Shown one piece after another: positions 33,884 through 43,721 of a stretch of DNA of 64,000 nucleotides. The stretch's first letter is position 1; every line of letters begins with the position of its first letter. A program made the translations under genes and the position numbers. The stretch is from Phenylobacterium sp. Lineage in GTDB: Bacteria; Pseudomonadota; Alphaproteobacteria; Caulobacterales; Caulobacteraceae. The stretch is taken from the NCBI RefSeq assembly GCF_030698145.1, contig NZ_JAUYNW010000094.1:33818-97817 (forward strand), in the 5' to 3' direction. Under the pieces are notes generated by a model. It worked only from the letters and a program-made list of their open reading frames with translations, was not told the origin of the DNA and searched no databases.

Positions 33884-34476
33884 AACTGCACCTTCGAGGG
33901 TTTCATCAACATATCGATGTCCGACTGGTCGAGGTTCGGGTCCTTGGCGGCGCCGACATGGGTCGACAGGTCGTCCTGGCGACGGCCCTTCACGCCCAGC
34001 GGAGGCCCGAGGTTCTTGAAGCGGCGGTCGGGGCCGACATAGCCCTCGGCGACCACCATCTGGCGTTCGTCCTTGGCCACCCAGAAGACGCGCTGCAGCA
34101 GCACCTCGGGGGTGAACGGCTTGGAGACCACGAAATTGGCCCCGGAATCGCGGCTCTTCTCCACCACGGTCCGGGCGGCGTGGCCGGTCAGCATGATCGC
34201 GGGCGTGAACTTGGCGGCGTCCGGCGCCTCGCGCCGCAGCCACTGGACGAAGTCGTAGCCGTCCATGTCGGGCATGGATGAGTCGATGACGATCAGGTCC
34301 AGTTCCTGGGTCTTGACCACATGCATGGCCTCGGCGCCCGAGCCGCACTTGAACTGCTTGCGCACGCCGAAGCCGCGGAACATCGCGGTCAGCGCCTCGA
34401 GGGCCTGCGGATTGTCGTCGACCAGCAGGACCACGGAGCGGTCCAGGTTGATGCGGATCTTCGGATCTAGGCCCAT
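33880..34476 (-). CDS. cheYIII: CheYIII, receiver with conserved C-terminal tail, 198 aa
   Basis: Receiver with an intact phosphorylation site: acidic pair Asp20-Asp21 (VLLVDDNP), phospho-acceptor Asp65 (VIDSSMPDMDG), threonine in MLTGHA and lysine in VVSKPFTP. A tail beyond the normal receiver end (about 125-198) includes YVGPDRRFKN and GRRQDDLS and is shared with its paralogue at 32285. Caulobacter CheY-like proteins can act as additional phosphate acceptors or c-di-GMP effectors; which applies here is unknown. It lies 15 bases after cheU. Confidence 0.87.
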   Translation of the reverse strand: MGLDPKIRINLDRSVVLLVDDNPQALEALTAMFRGFGVRKQFKCGSGAEAMHVVKTQELDLIVIDSSMPDMDGYDFVQWLRREAPDAAKFTPAIMLTGHAARTVVEKSRDSGANFVVSKPFTPEVLLQRVFWVAKDERQMVVAEGYVGPDRRFKNLGPPLGVKGRRQDDLSTHVGAAKDPNLDQSDIDMLMKPSKVQL

Positions 34477-34491
34477 GGGGGATCGGCCTGT

Positions 34492-34860
34492 CTAAAAGAG
34501 GTCTAGGTCGCCGGCGTCGGCCTTGACGCGCACCGGCGCGTCCCGGGTCGCCTGGGCCAGTCGGTTGGCCAGGTCTCCCAGGGTGACGCCGGCCACGGCG
34601 TCGGAGAGATCGTAGTCGCCGCTCGCCGCCTGGGCGGAGAGCTTGCGGGTGAAGGTCGCCAGCGCCGCCAGGTGCTGGGTCAGCACGTCGACGGTCTGGG
34701 CTTCCTCAAGGGCGATGGCGAGCGGCTCGCCGCGGCTGGCGCGCACGAGCAGGGTGACAAGGGTCTCCAGCCGATCGCAGAGCGCGCCGGCATGCTCCAG
34801 CTCCACGGCGATGGAAGCCAGGACCTCGGGGGTCTGAATGGCGGCGGCGGTTCGCGACAT
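34492..34860 (-). CDS. cheU: CheU, small operon protein of unknown function, 122 aa
   Basis: ATG 34860 overlaps the cheD stop as TGATG. The protein is helical and coiled-coil-like, without known motifs; it ends in DAGDLDLF. Position between cheD and cheYIII matches cheU of Caulobacter. Its function is not known, and the name is by synteny. Confidence 0.8.
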   Translation of the reverse strand: MSRTAAAIQTPEVLASIAVELEHAGALCDRLETLVTLLVRASRGEPLAIALEEAQTVDVLTQHLAALATFTRKLSAQAASGDYDLSDAVAGVTLGDLANRLAQATRDAPVRVKADAGDLDLF

Positions 34861-35423
34861 CAAAACAGCTCCACGGCCCCCTCGTCCTCGACCGGCTCGG
34901 GCTTGACCCGCACAGGATCGCGCAGACGGGTTAGCTCCGCGTTATCAGTGACGGTTCTTTGTTGCGCCCGACCGGTGGTCGGCCAGTACTGGACTCGCCG
35001 TGCCTGCAGCCCGCCCAGGCTTGAGCCCACCAGGGGAATGCCTTCGTCGCGGAGGAATTTCTCGGCGAAGGCGGCGTTGGACGCGCCCACGTCTGAGAGA
35101 CCGCCGAACATCCGCGCGCCGCCGAACAACTTGGCCTCCAACCGCTCGCGCCGCGCGCCGGAGCGCAGCAGCTCGTTGATCAGCAGTTCCATCGCGTAGG
35201 CGCCGTAGCGGCGGCTCTCGTTGTCCAGGCCCTCGGCCTTGCCTTCCGGCAGCAGGAAATGGTTCATCCCGCCCACCCCGGTCCTGCCGTCGCGCATGCA
35301 CACGGCGACGCACGACCCGAGGATGGTGGTCAGCAGGACATCGGGGTCGCAGGATATGGCGTGCTCTCCCTGCACGACATGGATCCGCTTTCCTGGTCTT
35401 TTGGAGACGTTTTCAACGATCAT
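34860..35423 (-). CDS. cheD: CheD, receptor glutamine deamidase, 187 aa
   Basis: The catalytic Cys38 (LGSCVAVC) and His55 (GGMNHFLLP) of the papain-like CheD deamidase family are present. CheD deamidates or methyl-esterase-processes glutamines in the methyl-accepting receptor and can associate with CheC-like partners. It overlaps cheYII (ATGA) and cheU (TGATG), so it is expressed with the operon. Length is normal. Confidence 0.93.
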   Translation of the reverse strand: MIVENVSKRPGKRIHVVQGEHAISCDPDVLLTTILGSCVAVCMRDGRTGVGGMNHFLLPEGKAEGLDNESRRYGAYAMELLINELLRSGARRERLEAKLFGGARMFGGLSDVGASNAAFAEKFLRDEGIPLVGSSLGGLQARRVQYWPTTGRAQQRTVTDNAELTRLRDPVRVKPEPVEDEGAVELF

Positions 35424-35809
35424 GTCAGGGGGCCGAACACCGCTTCGATTTTTTCTTTTAGGGTCTGGGTGGTGAACGGCTTCACCAGGTAGTTGTTGAC
35501 GCCGAACTGCACGGCGCGCTGCACGAGCTCGCGGTCGGCGCGCCCGGTCAGCATGATCACCGCGGTCTTGGAGGTCGGGCCGTGGGCGCGGATCGCGCGC
35601 AGCAGGCCCAGGCCATCCAGCTTGGGCATGTTGAAGTCGGTGATGACCAGATTGACCGGGGCGCTCAGCAGCGCTCGCAGGGCCTCTTCGCCATCCGGCG
35701 ACTCGCGGGTCTGGGTGATGCCCAGCGCATGCAGGCTCGTGCGGATCAGCGAGCGCATGGTCTGTTGGTCATCGACGATCAGCGTCTTGATCGAGACGGC
35801 GGTCGGCAT
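35420..35809 (-). CDS. cheYII: CheYII, single-domain response regulator, 129 aa
   Basis: A stand-alone receiver with Asp13-Asp14 (LIVDDQQ), Asp58 as the phosphate acceptor (VITDFNMPKLDG), threonine in MLTGRA and lysine in YLVKPFTT. CheY proteins of this kind carry the signal from CheA to the flagellar motor or act as phosphate sinks. It overlaps both neighbours by 1-4 bases. Confidence 0.94.
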   Translation of the reverse strand: MPTAVSIKTLIVDDQQTMRSLIRTSLHALGITQTRESPDGEEALRALLSAPVNLVITDFNMPKLDGLGLLRAIRAHGPTSKTAVIMLTGRADRELVQRAVQFGVNNYLVKPFTTQTLKEKIEAVFGPLT

Positions 35810-36846
35810 CAGGCGCTCCTTTTGGATTCTGCGGCCGCGCAGAGGTTCAAGATGGCGGGGCCCATCCGCGACAGGCCCACTTGCTTCTCCACCGCCCCGA
35901 TCTCGAAGGCGACCTTGGGCATGCCGTAGACAACGCAGGAAGGCTCGTCCTGGCCGAGGGTCCGGGACCCGGCCTTCCTCATCGCCAGCAGGCCTTGGGC
36001 GCCGTCGCGGCCCATCCCGGTGAGGATGGCGCCGACGCTGCGGCGGTTCAACTTGGCGATCGATTCAAACAAGACGTCGACCGACGGGCGATGGCCGTTG
36101 ACCGGCTCGCCCTCGCGCAGCCGGATCACGGGGTGAGAGGAGGAGGCGATCTCCATGTGCGCGTCGCCGCCGGGAGCGATGTAGACATGGCCCGGCTGCA
36201 GGCGGTCGCCGTCCTGGGCCTCGGTCACGTGGGCGCCGGAGATGCGGTCCAGCCGCGCGGCGAAGCTCTTGGTGAAGGTCGCCGGCATGTGCTGGGTGAT
36301 GACCGTCGGCGGGCAGGTCTCGGGGAAGTTGGCCAGGATGGTCATCAAGGCCTCGACCCCGCCGGTCGAAGAGCCCAGCGCCAGGATGACGTCGGAGGCC
36401 CGATAGGAGGCGTCTCGCTCCACCGGCACGGTCGGCCCGTCATAGGGCTTCACCCGCGCCTTGGCCGCGGCCTTCACCTTGGCGGTGAGGTCGGCGAAGG
36501 CCTGCTGGACGGTGACCCCGCCCACGGGCTTGGCCACGCAGTCCACCGCGCCCAGCTCCAGGGCCTGCAGGGTGATCTCCGCGCCCGACTGGGTCAGGGT
36601 GGAGACCATCACCACCGGCGTCGGCCGCAGGCGCATGATCTTTTCCAGGAAATCGAGGCCGTTCATGTGCGGCATCTCGATATCGAGGGTAACGACGTCG
36701 GGGTTGAGCTTCTTGATCTGCTCACGCGCCTCGATGGCGTCGTTGGCGAAGCCCAGGACCTCGATATCCGGGTCGCGCTTCAGCGCCGCCCCGATGAGGC
36801 CGCGCATCGTGGCGCTGTCGTCGACTACCAGCACGCCAATGGTCAT
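35809..36846 (-). CDS. cheB: CheB, receptor methylesterase/deamidase, 345 aa
   Basis: The N-terminal receiver has DD ([10 protein letters not shown]) and Asp in [11 protein letters not shown]. The C-terminal methylesterase has the serine of LGSSTGG, His in [16 protein letters not shown] and Asp in GMGRDGA. CheB removes methyl groups from receptor glutamates when phosphorylated by CheA. The true start is ATG 36846 overlapping the cheR stop; a longer open frame upstream runs antisense through the cheR region and was rejected. Confidence 0.96.
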   Translation of the reverse strand: MTIGVLVVDDSATMRGLIGAALKRDPDIEVLGFANDAIEAREQIKKLNPDVVTLDIEMPHMNGLDFLEKIMRLRPTPVVMVSTLTQSGAEITLQALELGAVDCVAKPVGGVTVQQAFADLTAKVKAAAKARVKPYDGPTVPVERDASYRASDVILALGSSTGGVEALMTILANFPETCPPTVITQHMPATFTKSFAARLDRISGAHVTEAQDGDRLQPGHVYIAPGGDAHMEIASSSHPVIRLREGEPVNGHRPSVDVLFESIAKLNRRSVGAILTGMGRDGAQGLLAMRKAGSRTLGQDEPSCVVYGMPKVAFEIGAVEKQVGLSRMGPAILNLCAAAESKRSA

Positions 36847-37715
36847 CGGCCGGCCCTCAAGGAATAGGTGGTCAGGCCCGTGGTCTCGAAGATGTTGGTG
36901 GCGGGGCCGGTGACCCGCTCGGAATGGCCGATATAGAGGGTGCCTCCCGGCTCCAGCATGGGGGCGAAGCGGGTCCAGATGCGTTCCTGGGTCGGTTCGT
37001 CGAAATAGATCACCACGTTGCGGCAGAAAATGGCGTCGAACTTGCCGCGCATCGGCCAGTCGCCGATCAGGTTGAGCTCGCGGAACGAGACCAGGCGGCG
37101 CAGTTCGTCGGCCACTTCCCAGCCGCCGGCCGCCTTCTTGAACCACCTGCGGCGCAGGTCGAGCGGCACGGGCTCGACGGCCTCTTCGCGATAGAGGCCG
37201 GCCTTGCCCTCGGCGACCATGTTGGGGTCGATGTCGGTGGCCAGGATCTTCACGTCCAGGTTGGCGGCCTCAGGCAGGGCGGCCAGGACCGTGATGGCCA
37301 TGGAATAGGGTTCCTGGCCGTTGGAGCACGCCGCCGACCAGAGGCGGATGCGGCCGCCCTTCTTGGCCCGCTCGGCGAGCCTCGGCATGACCACGTCGCG
37401 CAGGTGGTCGAAATGGTGCGGCTCGCGGAAATAGCGGGTCACGTTGGTGGTCAGCGCCGCCATCATGGCCTGGCGCTCGTCGAGCCCGTCGGAGCCCTCG
37501 ACCAGGGTGCAATAGTCGCGGAACGAGCGCAGGCCGAGCGAGCGCAGGCGCTTGGCCAGGCGCGAATAGACCAGCGCCGCCTTGCCTTCGGCCAGGGCGA
37601 TGCCGGCGTGGCTGTGCAGGATCTGGGCGATCTTGTTGAAGTCGTCGGTGGTGAACAGGAACTCGCCTTCGACGAGACCGGCTCCGCCCCTGCGGCTATC
37701 GGGGGAGGTGCTCAT
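36843..37715 (-). CDS. cheR: CheR, receptor methyltransferase, 290 aa
   Basis: The N-terminal helical domain includes [14 protein letters not shown]. The SAM-binding domain shows [20 protein letters not shown] and FCRNVVIYF, the standard CheR signatures. It methylates receptor glutamates, balancing CheB. The receptor encoded in the same operon ends in GWEEF, a C-terminal pentapeptide of the type that tethers CheR/CheB. Confidence 0.96.
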   Translation of the reverse strand: MSTSPDSRRGGAGLVEGEFLFTTDDFNKIAQILHSHAGIALAEGKAALVYSRLAKRLRSLGLRSFRDYCTLVEGSDGLDERQAMMAALTTNVTRYFREPHHFDHLRDVVMPRLAERAKKGGRIRLWSAACSNGQEPYSMAITVLAALPEAANLDVKILATDIDPNMVAEGKAGLYREEAVEPVPLDLRRRWFKKAAGGWEVADELRRLVSFRELNLIGDWPMRGKFDAIFCRNVVIYFDEPTQERIWTRFAPMLEPGGTLYIGHSERVTGPATNIFETTGLTTYSLRAGR

Positions 37716-38185
37716 GCGGCCTCCGCTTCGGTCTCGGGCAGCACGCGGTCGAGCGAGATCAGGCTGACCATGCGGTTGTCGACGGCGAACAGGCCTTTCA
37801 CGAAGGTCTTCACCTGGTCGCAGGCGACGTCCGGCGTCGGCTGCACCATGTCGTCGCTCATATTGATGATGTCGCTGACCGCCTCGACCAGCAGGCCAAG
37901 GGTCCGGCCGCCGACATTGACCACCATGATCACATGGCGGGCCGTCGGCTCGGTGGTGGTCAGGCCCAGGCGCGCGCCGAGGTCGACGATCGGCAGCACG
38001 GCGCCGCGCAGGTTGATCACGCCCTTCATGTAGGACGGGGTGCGGGGCAGGGGCGTGCAGGCGGTCCAGCCGCGGATTTCACGGACCTGCATGATGTCGA
38101 CGCAGAACTCCTGGTCGCCGATGCGGAAGGCGATCAGTTCGCGGCGGGCGCCGGGGGTATGGCTCAGGGTGTCGATCATGCTCAT
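37712..38185 (-). CDS. cheW: CheW, receptor-kinase coupling protein, 157 aa
   Basis: A beta-rich SH3-like CheW domain: [21 protein letters not shown] at the start, then [22 protein letters not shown], then [10 protein letters not shown]. CheW links CheA to the chemoreceptor array. It overlaps cheA (ATGA) and cheR. Confidence 0.96.
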   Translation of the reverse strand: MSMIDTLSHTPGARRELIAFRIGDQEFCVDIMQVREIRGWTACTPLPRTPSYMKGVINLRGAVLPIVDLGARLGLTTTEPTARHVIMVVNVGGRTLGLLVEAVSDIINMSDDMVQPTPDVACDQVKTFVKGLFAVDNRMVSLISLDRVLPETEAEAA

Positions 38186-40518
38186 CCAGCCATTCGCTTC
38201 TCGGCGCGCGGCGCGGGCTTCCGGCGGTGTTGCGTGGTGACCAGCGCGTCGACATCGAGGATCAGGGCCACGCGGCCGTCACCCAGGATGGTGGCCGCGG
38301 CGATGCCGTCGATCTGCTGGTAATTGGCCTCGAGGCTCTTGATGACCACTTGGCGCTGACCCTGGATGGCCTCGACCAGCAGGGCCGCCTTGCCGCCGCC
38401 TTCGCTCTCGACCAGGACGGCGACGCCCTGTCCGGGGGCCAGCGGGGTGTCACGGAAGCCCAGGGCCACGCCGACGTCGATCAGCGGCACGAAGGTCTCG
38501 CGGATACGGATCACCGCGTCCTTGCCGCCCACCAGGTGGACGTCCTCGGCGCGCGGGGTGAGGCTCTCGATGATCGCCGACAGCGGGGCGACCAGGGTCT
38601 GTTCGGCCGCGGTGACCACCATGCCGTCCAGGACGGCCAGGGTCAGCGGCAGGGACATGGTGAACTTCGAACCCTTGCCGGGCTCAGACGAGATGGTGAT
38701 GCGGCCGCCCAGCCCCTGGATGGAGCGGCGGACCACGTCCATGCCGACGCCGCGGCCGGAGATGTCTGAAATGGTCTCGGCGGTGGAGAAGCCGGGCTGG
38801 AAGATCAGGTTGTCGATCTCTTCGTCCGACAGCACCGCGTCCTCGGCGATCAGGCCCCGTTCGACGGCGATCCCGCGGACCCGTGGACGGTTGATGCCGC
38901 GGCCGTCGTCCTGCAGTTCGATGACGATGCGGCCGCCGCGGTGCAGGGCGCGCAGGCGCACCACGCCCTCGGCCGGCTTGCCCGCGGCGATGCGGCCTTC
39001 CGGATCTTCCAGGCCGTGGTCGATGGCGTTGCGCAGCATGTGGGTGATCGGGTCGGTCAGGCGCTCGATGACGGTCTTGTCGACCTCGGTGCCTTCGCCT
39101 TCCATCACCAGCTTGACCCGCTTGCCGGTCATGTCGGCGACTTCGCGGGCCAGGCGCGGCATGCGTTGGAACACGCTCTTCACCGGCTGGGCGCGGATGG
39201 CCATGACGCTGTCCTGGATCTCCCGGGTCAGCAGTTCGAGGTCTTCCAGGCCGAGCGCCACGTTGGACGAACGGGCCAGGCCGCTCTCCATGACTTGCTG
39301 GGACAGCATGGCCTGCTGGATGACCAGTTCGCCCACGGCGTTGATCAGGCGGTCCACGCGGTCGAGATCGACGCGGATCGTGGCGGTGGGCGCGGCGGCC
39401 GGGCCGCCGGCGTTGGCGGCGACGGGCGGTCCGGCGGGCTTGGCGGCCTGCGCGATGGGCGCGGCGACGGCGGCGGGCGCGATAGGCGCCTGGGCCTTGG
39501 CGATGAGGGCGGCGACGTCGAGGTCGGGGGCGGGCGCGGCCACCGGCGCCGGCTCGGGCGCGGCTTGGGCGATGGGCGCCTCGCCTGCAACGCGGGCCAG
39601 CAAGGCGGCGATGTCGAGCGGTGCGTCGGCGCTGGCCGCGGCCAGGGCGTCGTCGGAAGAGTCGGTGGCGTCAGGCGGCGGCGGGGCGGCTTCGCCGCCT
39701 TCCAGGCCGACGGTGATCAGGCAGTCGTCCTCGACGAATTCGAAGACTTCGCGGATCGTCGCCTCGTCGGCCTCGGTGGTCAGCAGCACCGTCCAGCGCA
39801 GATAGGCGGTCTCCGCGGCAAGCTGGTCCAGCGGCGGCAGGTCGCTGTCGTCGAAGTTGACCTCGGTGGGACCCAGACGGGCCAGTTCGCGCAGCACCAG
39901 GCCGGACTCGTTGGCCTTGGCGTACATCTCCGACTTCGGCGCGAAGCCGATGCGCCAGACCCGTCCGCCGCCGGCGTCGGGCTCGGCGTCGAAGGCGGGG
40001 GCGTCTTCGAGGGGCGTGATCTCGAGGGCGGGGGCGTCGAAGGCCGGGCTGTCGTCGCCCTCGATGGCCACGGTCATCGGCACGAAGCCGAAGTCCTCGT
40101 CGCCGCCAATGTCGCCGTCGTCGTCCAGGCCCTCGCCGCCGATCAGGCCTTTCATCTCCGAGAGGATGGGCGCCGAGCGGGCTTCATCCACCGCTCCGCC
40201 GTCGCGCGCGGCGACGACGTGGTCGGCCAGGACGTCGAAGGCCCGCAGCAGGGTCTTGGCGACGTCGTCGGTCAATTCCATCTTGCCCGAGCGCAGGTCG
40301 TCCATGACCGTCTCGAACACGTGGGCGAAGCGGATCAGATCCTCGAGACCGAATGCGCCGGCGCCGCCCTTCACCGAATGGACGGCGCGGAAGACAGCAT
40401 TGATCGTCTCGTCGTCGGCGTCGCCGGCCTCCATGGCCAGCAGACCCTGTTCGGCGTCGGTCAGGAGTTCGTCGCACTCCTGAAAGAAGGTCTGCTTGAT
40501 GCTCTCGAACGGATCCAC
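38182..40518 (-). CDS. cheA: CheA, chemotaxis histidine kinase, 778 aa
   Basis: Domains in order: HPt with His47 as phosphorylated residue ([12 protein letters not shown]); a long middle part including two low-similarity alanine/proline-rich linkers (about 300-370); dimerisation and ATP-binding kinase domain ([41 protein letters not shown]); and a C-terminal CheW-like regulatory domain. The start is taken as GTG 40518 because GGAG lies 6 bases ahead, giving a normal HPt beginning; a TTG at 40533 is the alternative. It sits between cheYI and cheW as in Caulobacter. Confidence 0.95.
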   Translation of the reverse strand: MDPFESIKQTFFQECDELLTDAEQGLLAMEAGDADDETINAVFRAVHSVKGGAGAFGLEDLIRFAHVFETVMDDLRSGKMELTDDVAKTLLRAFDVLADHVVAARDGGAVDEARSAPILSEMKGLIGGEGLDDDGDIGGDEDFGFVPMTVAIEGDDSPAFDAPALEITPLEDAPAFDAEPDAGGGRVWRIGFAPKSEMYAKANESGLVLRELARLGPTEVNFDDSDLPPLDQLAAETAYLRWTVLLTTEADEATIREVFEFVEDDCLITVGLEGGEAAPPPPDATDSSDDALAAASADAPLDIAALLARVAGEAPIAQAAPEPAPVAAPAPDLDVAALIAKAQAPIAPAAVAAPIAQAAKPAGPPVAANAGGPAAAPTATIRVDLDRVDRLINAVGELVIQQAMLSQQVMESGLARSSNVALGLEDLELLTREIQDSVMAIRAQPVKSVFQRMPRLAREVADMTGKRVKLVMEGEGTEVDKTVIERLTDPITHMLRNAIDHGLEDPEGRIAAGKPAEGVVRLRALHRGGRIVIELQDDGRGINRPRVRGIAVERGLIAEDAVLSDEEIDNLIFQPGFSTAETISDISGRGVGMDVVRRSIQGLGGRITISSEPGKGSKFTMSLPLTLAVLDGMVVTAAEQTLVAPLSAIIESLTPRAEDVHLVGGKDAVIRIRETFVPLIDVGVALGFRDTPLAPGQGVAVLVESEGGGKAALLVEAIQGQRQVVIKSLEANYQQIDGIAAATILGDGRVALILDVDALVTTQHRRKPAPRAEKRMAG

Positions 40519-40543
40519 GGAACGCTCCGACAAGTGGCTGTAG

Positions 40544-40909
40544 CTAGGCGGCGACGCGGCGGACGGCTTCGACGAGCTTGACCGGATTGAACGGCTTGAC
40601 GATCCAGCCCGTGGCGCCGGCCGCGCGGGCCCGCTCCTTCTTGGCTGCGTCGCTTTCCGTGGTCAGGACCAGGATCGGCGTGGCGCGGTGGTCGGGATTG
40701 GCGCGGACGCCTTCAATCACGCCGAACCCGTCGAGGCGCGGCATGTTGATGTCGGTGATCACCACGTCGGCGCCGTTGGCCTGGAGGACTTCCAGCCCCT
40801 CGATGCCGTCGACGGCCTGGATCACCGTGTAGCCGGCCTGAACCAAGGCGTGGTTCAGCATCTCCCGCATCGTGCGGCTGTCGTCGATGGTCAGTACGGT
40901 CTTGCTCAC
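40544..40909 (-). CDS. cheYI: CheYI, single-domain response regulator, 121 aa
   Basis: Receiver with Asp9-Asp10 (LTIDDSRTM), phospho-acceptor Asp53 (VITDINMPRLDG), threonine in VLTTESD and lysine in IVKPFNPV. The GTG start lies in the cheX stop (GTGA). Its position next to cheA matches cheYI. It probably receives phosphate directly from CheA and acts on the motor or as a sink. Confidence 0.93.
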   Translation of the reverse strand: MSKTVLTIDDSRTMREMLNHALVQAGYTVIQAVDGIEGLEVLQANGADVVITDINMPRLDGFGVIEGVRANPDHRATPILVLTTESDAAKKERARAAGATGWIVKPFNPVKLVEAVRRVAA

Positions 40910-41202
40910 GAGAGTCCCCCTTCGGGCTGGAATTGCAGCTCGGGGCCGCCAAACGCAGCCAACTGCTCTGAAAAGCCTGAAGACGGTTGATCCACCGTTA
41001 AGCAAACGCCGTCTTCGACCCAGATTTTTCGCGCGGACATCAAAACTTGCAGGCAAAGCCCACCCAGACGGGTCACCTGGGAGGCGTCCAGGGTCGTCGG
41101 GCGGCCGCGCAAGGCCATCAGCTCAGCGCGCAGAGGTTCAGCGGCCTGCAGGTCGAGGACCGGCGGCAAGCTGACCTGGGCTGGTGCGGATAACTCGGAC
41201 AT
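40906..41202 (-). CDS. cheX: CheX position: STAS-domain protein, 98 aa
   Basis: The sequence has a STAS-like beta-alpha pattern (LPPVLDLQAAEPLRAELM, TLDASQVTRLGGLCLQVL) with no phosphatase motif, so it is not the CheX phosphatase of the CheC family despite the positional name. STAS proteins bind anti-sigma-like partners or nucleotides. It is placed between the receptor and cheYI as in Caulobacter. Role in chemotaxis is uncertain. Confidence 0.8.
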   Translation of the reverse strand: MSELSAPAQVSLPPVLDLQAAEPLRAELMALRGRPTTLDASQVTRLGGLCLQVLMSARKIWVEDGVCLTVDQPSSGFSEQLAAFGGPELQFQPEGGLS

Positions 41203-41240
41203 CGGTACGCTTCTCCTTCAGACCGCGGACGTGCGGCGAC

Positions 41241-43145
41241 CTAGAATTCTTCCCAGCCATCGACGCTGGCCTCGACCCTGTGCGCCGCCGAACCCTGGCG
41301 GCTGGCGCGCCGCATCTGGGGAACGGGCGCATGGGCGCGGGGCGCGGCGGCTTGCGGCTGGCCGATTCGGAACCTGGCGATGGACCCCGCCAGGGCCTCG
41401 GCCTCGTTGGCGAGCGAGTGGCTGGCGGCGGTGGATTGTTCGACCATGGCCGCATTCTGCTGCGTAACCTGATCCATTTGGTTTACGGCGGTGTTGACCT
41501 GTTGCAGGCCCACGGCCTGTTCCTGGGCGCTGGCGGCGATCTCGGTGACCAGGCCGTCGATCTCGGCGACGCGGCCGACGATACGTTCCAGGGCCTGTCC
41601 GGTCTCGCCGACTAGGCGCACGCCCTGGCCGACCTGCTGGGTCGAGGCCGAGATCAAGGCCTTGATTTCCTTGGCGGCCTCGGCCGAGCGCTGGGCGAGG
41701 GCCCGGACCTCGGAGGCCACCACGGCGAAGCCCTTGCCGGCCTCGCCGGCGCGGGCGGCCTCGACCCCCGCGTTCAGCGCGAGCAGGTTGGTCTGGAAGG
41801 CGATCTCGTCGATCACCCCGATGATCTGACTGATCTGTTGGGCGGAGGTTTCGATCTCGCTCATCGCCGAGACGGCGTGGCGCACCACCTCGCCCGAGGT
41901 CTGGGCGTCGCCACGGGCGGCCAGGACCACGTCCGAGCACGATTTCGCGCCGCTGGCGGTCCTGCGCACCGTGGCGGTGATCTCGTCCAGGGCCGCGGCG
42001 GTCTCTTCCAGGCTCGCGGCCTGCTGTTCGGTGCGCCGCGACAGGTCGTCGGCGGCGGTGGAGATCTCGTCGGCGCCGGTACGGATGCCACCGACATTGG
42101 TCACGACCACCGTCATGGCGTCTTGAAGCTGGCCGATGGCGGCGTTGAAATCGCTCTGCAATTTGACGTAGTCGGCCGGGAAGGCGCCGCCGATGCGATA
42201 GGTCAGGTCGCCCTGGCTCAAGTGGTCCAGGCCGGCGGCGAGCGCGTCGACCACCTGGCCCTGCTGCTTGGCTGAGGCGGCGTTGGAGGCTTCGTGACGG
42301 CCCCGCTCGTTCTCGGCGGCCTTGCGTTCCTGGGCGGTCTGGCCCTCGAGCCGCAGCTTTTCCAGGCCCGCCGCCTTGAACACCGCCACGGCGTCGGCCA
42401 TCTGGCCGACCTCATCCTGGCGACCGACGGCGGGAATGGCGGCGTCGAAGTCGCCTTGGGCCAGGCGGCGCATGGCCGCGGTCATGGCGTTCACCGGCTT
42501 GGCGATGGTGCGGGTCAGCAGCGAGCTCAAGGCCACAGCGATCAGCATCGCCATGGCCAGGCCCCCGGCCAGCCAGACAAAGGCGCTGCGGCTCGACTCG
42601 ACCTGTTGTGTCTGCAGGGAGGTCATCTTGGCCACCTCGGCCTCGACCACCGCGTCCATGGCGTCCTCGGCCGGTGTGATCACCTTGTCGGCCAGGCCGT
42701 CGGGGCCGACCATATCGATGGCGCGGGGCAGGGTGGCAGGATCGGCGCTGAGCGCCATACCGGCGCGGACCACGTCGGTGAACCACTTGTCGGCGGCGAC
42801 CTCGGCCTCATCGACCTTGGCGGCGAGCTCAGGAGAGTCGGCCAGCAGCGGCCGGGCCGCGGCCAGGCGCTTTTTGAAATTGGCCCGGTGCTTGTCGACA
42901 CGCTCGGCGTAGTAGGGGTTCTTCGACAGCAGGTAGCCGCGATAGCTGTTCTCCTGACGGGTCAGGAAGAACTTCGCTTCGTTCATCGTGATGAGGGTCT
43001 CGTGGCCTTCCTGGGTCTCCAGGCGGGCGGCGTCGAGGGCGCGCAGGTTCATCAGCATCGCCCCGCCCATGCCGGCCATGGTCACGGCGACCGCGGCGAA
43101 ACCGATCGTCAACTTGCAGGAGATCTTCAGATTGTTGAACGACAC
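41241..43145 (-). CDS. mcpA: Methyl-accepting chemotaxis protein (McpA-like), 634 aa
   Basis: Inner-membrane receptor: transmembrane helix about 12-33, periplasmic sensor, second helix about 188-211, HAMP and the methyl-accepting domain with its hairpin tip ([20 protein letters not shown] and [16 protein letters not shown]). The C-terminus ends GWEEF, a CheR/CheB-tether type. GTG 43145 has AGGAAG ahead and gives a normal N-terminus; a longer frame reaching 43190 is possible. First gene of the che operon. In Caulobacter this receptor and operon are cell-cycle controlled. Confidence 0.94.
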   Translation of the reverse strand: MSFNNLKISCKLTIGFAAVAVTMAGMGGAMLMNLRALDAARLETQEGHETLITMNEAKFFLTRQENSYRGYLLSKNPYYAERVDKHRANFKKRLAAARPLLADSPELAAKVDEAEVAADKWFTDVVRAGMALSADPATLPRAIDMVGPDGLADKVITPAEDAMDAVVEAEVAKMTSLQTQQVESSRSAFVWLAGGLAMAMLIAVALSSLLTRTIAKPVNAMTAAMRRLAQGDFDAAIPAVGRQDEVGQMADAVAVFKAAGLEKLRLEGQTAQERKAAENERGRHEASNAASAKQQGQVVDALAAGLDHLSQGDLTYRIGGAFPADYVKLQSDFNAAIGQLQDAMTVVVTNVGGIRTGADEISTAADDLSRRTEQQAASLEETAAALDEITATVRRTASGAKSCSDVVLAARGDAQTSGEVVRHAVSAMSEIETSAQQISQIIGVIDEIAFQTNLLALNAGVEAARAGEAGKGFAVVASEVRALAQRSAEAAKEIKALISASTQQVGQGVRLVGETGQALERIVGRVAEIDGLVTEIAASAQEQAVGLQQVNTAVNQMDQVTQQNAAMVEQSTAASHSLANEAEALAGSIARFRIGQPQAAAPRAHAPVPQMRRASRQGSAAHRVEASVDGWEEF

Positions 43146-43721
43146 GGGTCTTCCTGGTTGTTCGGATTTCGGGTTGGCGCGCCGGGCCAAGCCCTGTCTC
43201 AGGGTCGGGGGTGATTCAGGATGCTATCGGTGGGGCGTTGGAGTCGGCCGCGGCTCCGAGAATCTTGTGTAGAGCTCTAACTTGCGCCTGCATTCGCCAG
43301 AATACTGTCAAGTCGACCCCCAAATACTTTGAGCGTACCTCGAAATCTTGAAGCGCGAGGCCCCCGCCCGCAGTTCATCGAGACATCACCACCTCCTTGG
43401 TTAACGGGCGCGGCTTGAAGAAATGGTTACCGGCCAGAAGGGCCCACGTTCCGCGAGACCCGAGATCGTCAACAAAAGCCGGTATTTGCCGGGGTCATGC
43501 GACAATCTGGCGCTAAGCCGCGGCGGAGGCGGACGGCGCTTAACTTCTACGGGCGCCAGTGCGCCGTTTCACAGTCTAGGGTGGTCGAGGCAAGATCAAC
43601 GAACCGGTTCTTCCAATTCTGACTCGCCCGGGACGTCGGGTCTCCGCCTTCCGCGAGGTCACACTTGCTCCGGCGCGCGCGCGGTGCTGGCCTTAGGACC
43701 AGGATCGCCGCGGAGGACGCC
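43146..43721. other. 576-base non-coding gap containing the che promoter region
   Basis: No convincing protein gene. Possible signals on the minus strand for the che operon: a TTGACA box at plus 43306-43311 without a good -10, and two TTAACC/GTAACC-type half-sites (near 43399-43405 and 43425-43430) that could belong to a CtrA-type site although spacing does not match the full consensus. A TTAAC also lies at 43540. The acyl-CoA dehydrogenase gene starts at its right end. I see no repeat or structured RNA in it. Confidence 0.4.

Noticed and set aside
36847..37146. N-terminal extension of cheB into the cheR region
   Set aside because: It would give a nonsense antisense-like leader; the receiver starts properly at 36846 and overlaps the cheR stop.
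40906..41202. Assignment as the CheX phosphatase
   Set aside because: The CheC/CheX/FliY phosphatase consensus is absent and the pattern is of STAS type; the name is positional only.
43395..43545. Full CtrA-type promoter site for the che operon
   Set aside because: Only half-site-like TTAAC pieces are present and their spacing does not fit the TTAA-N7-TTAA consensus.
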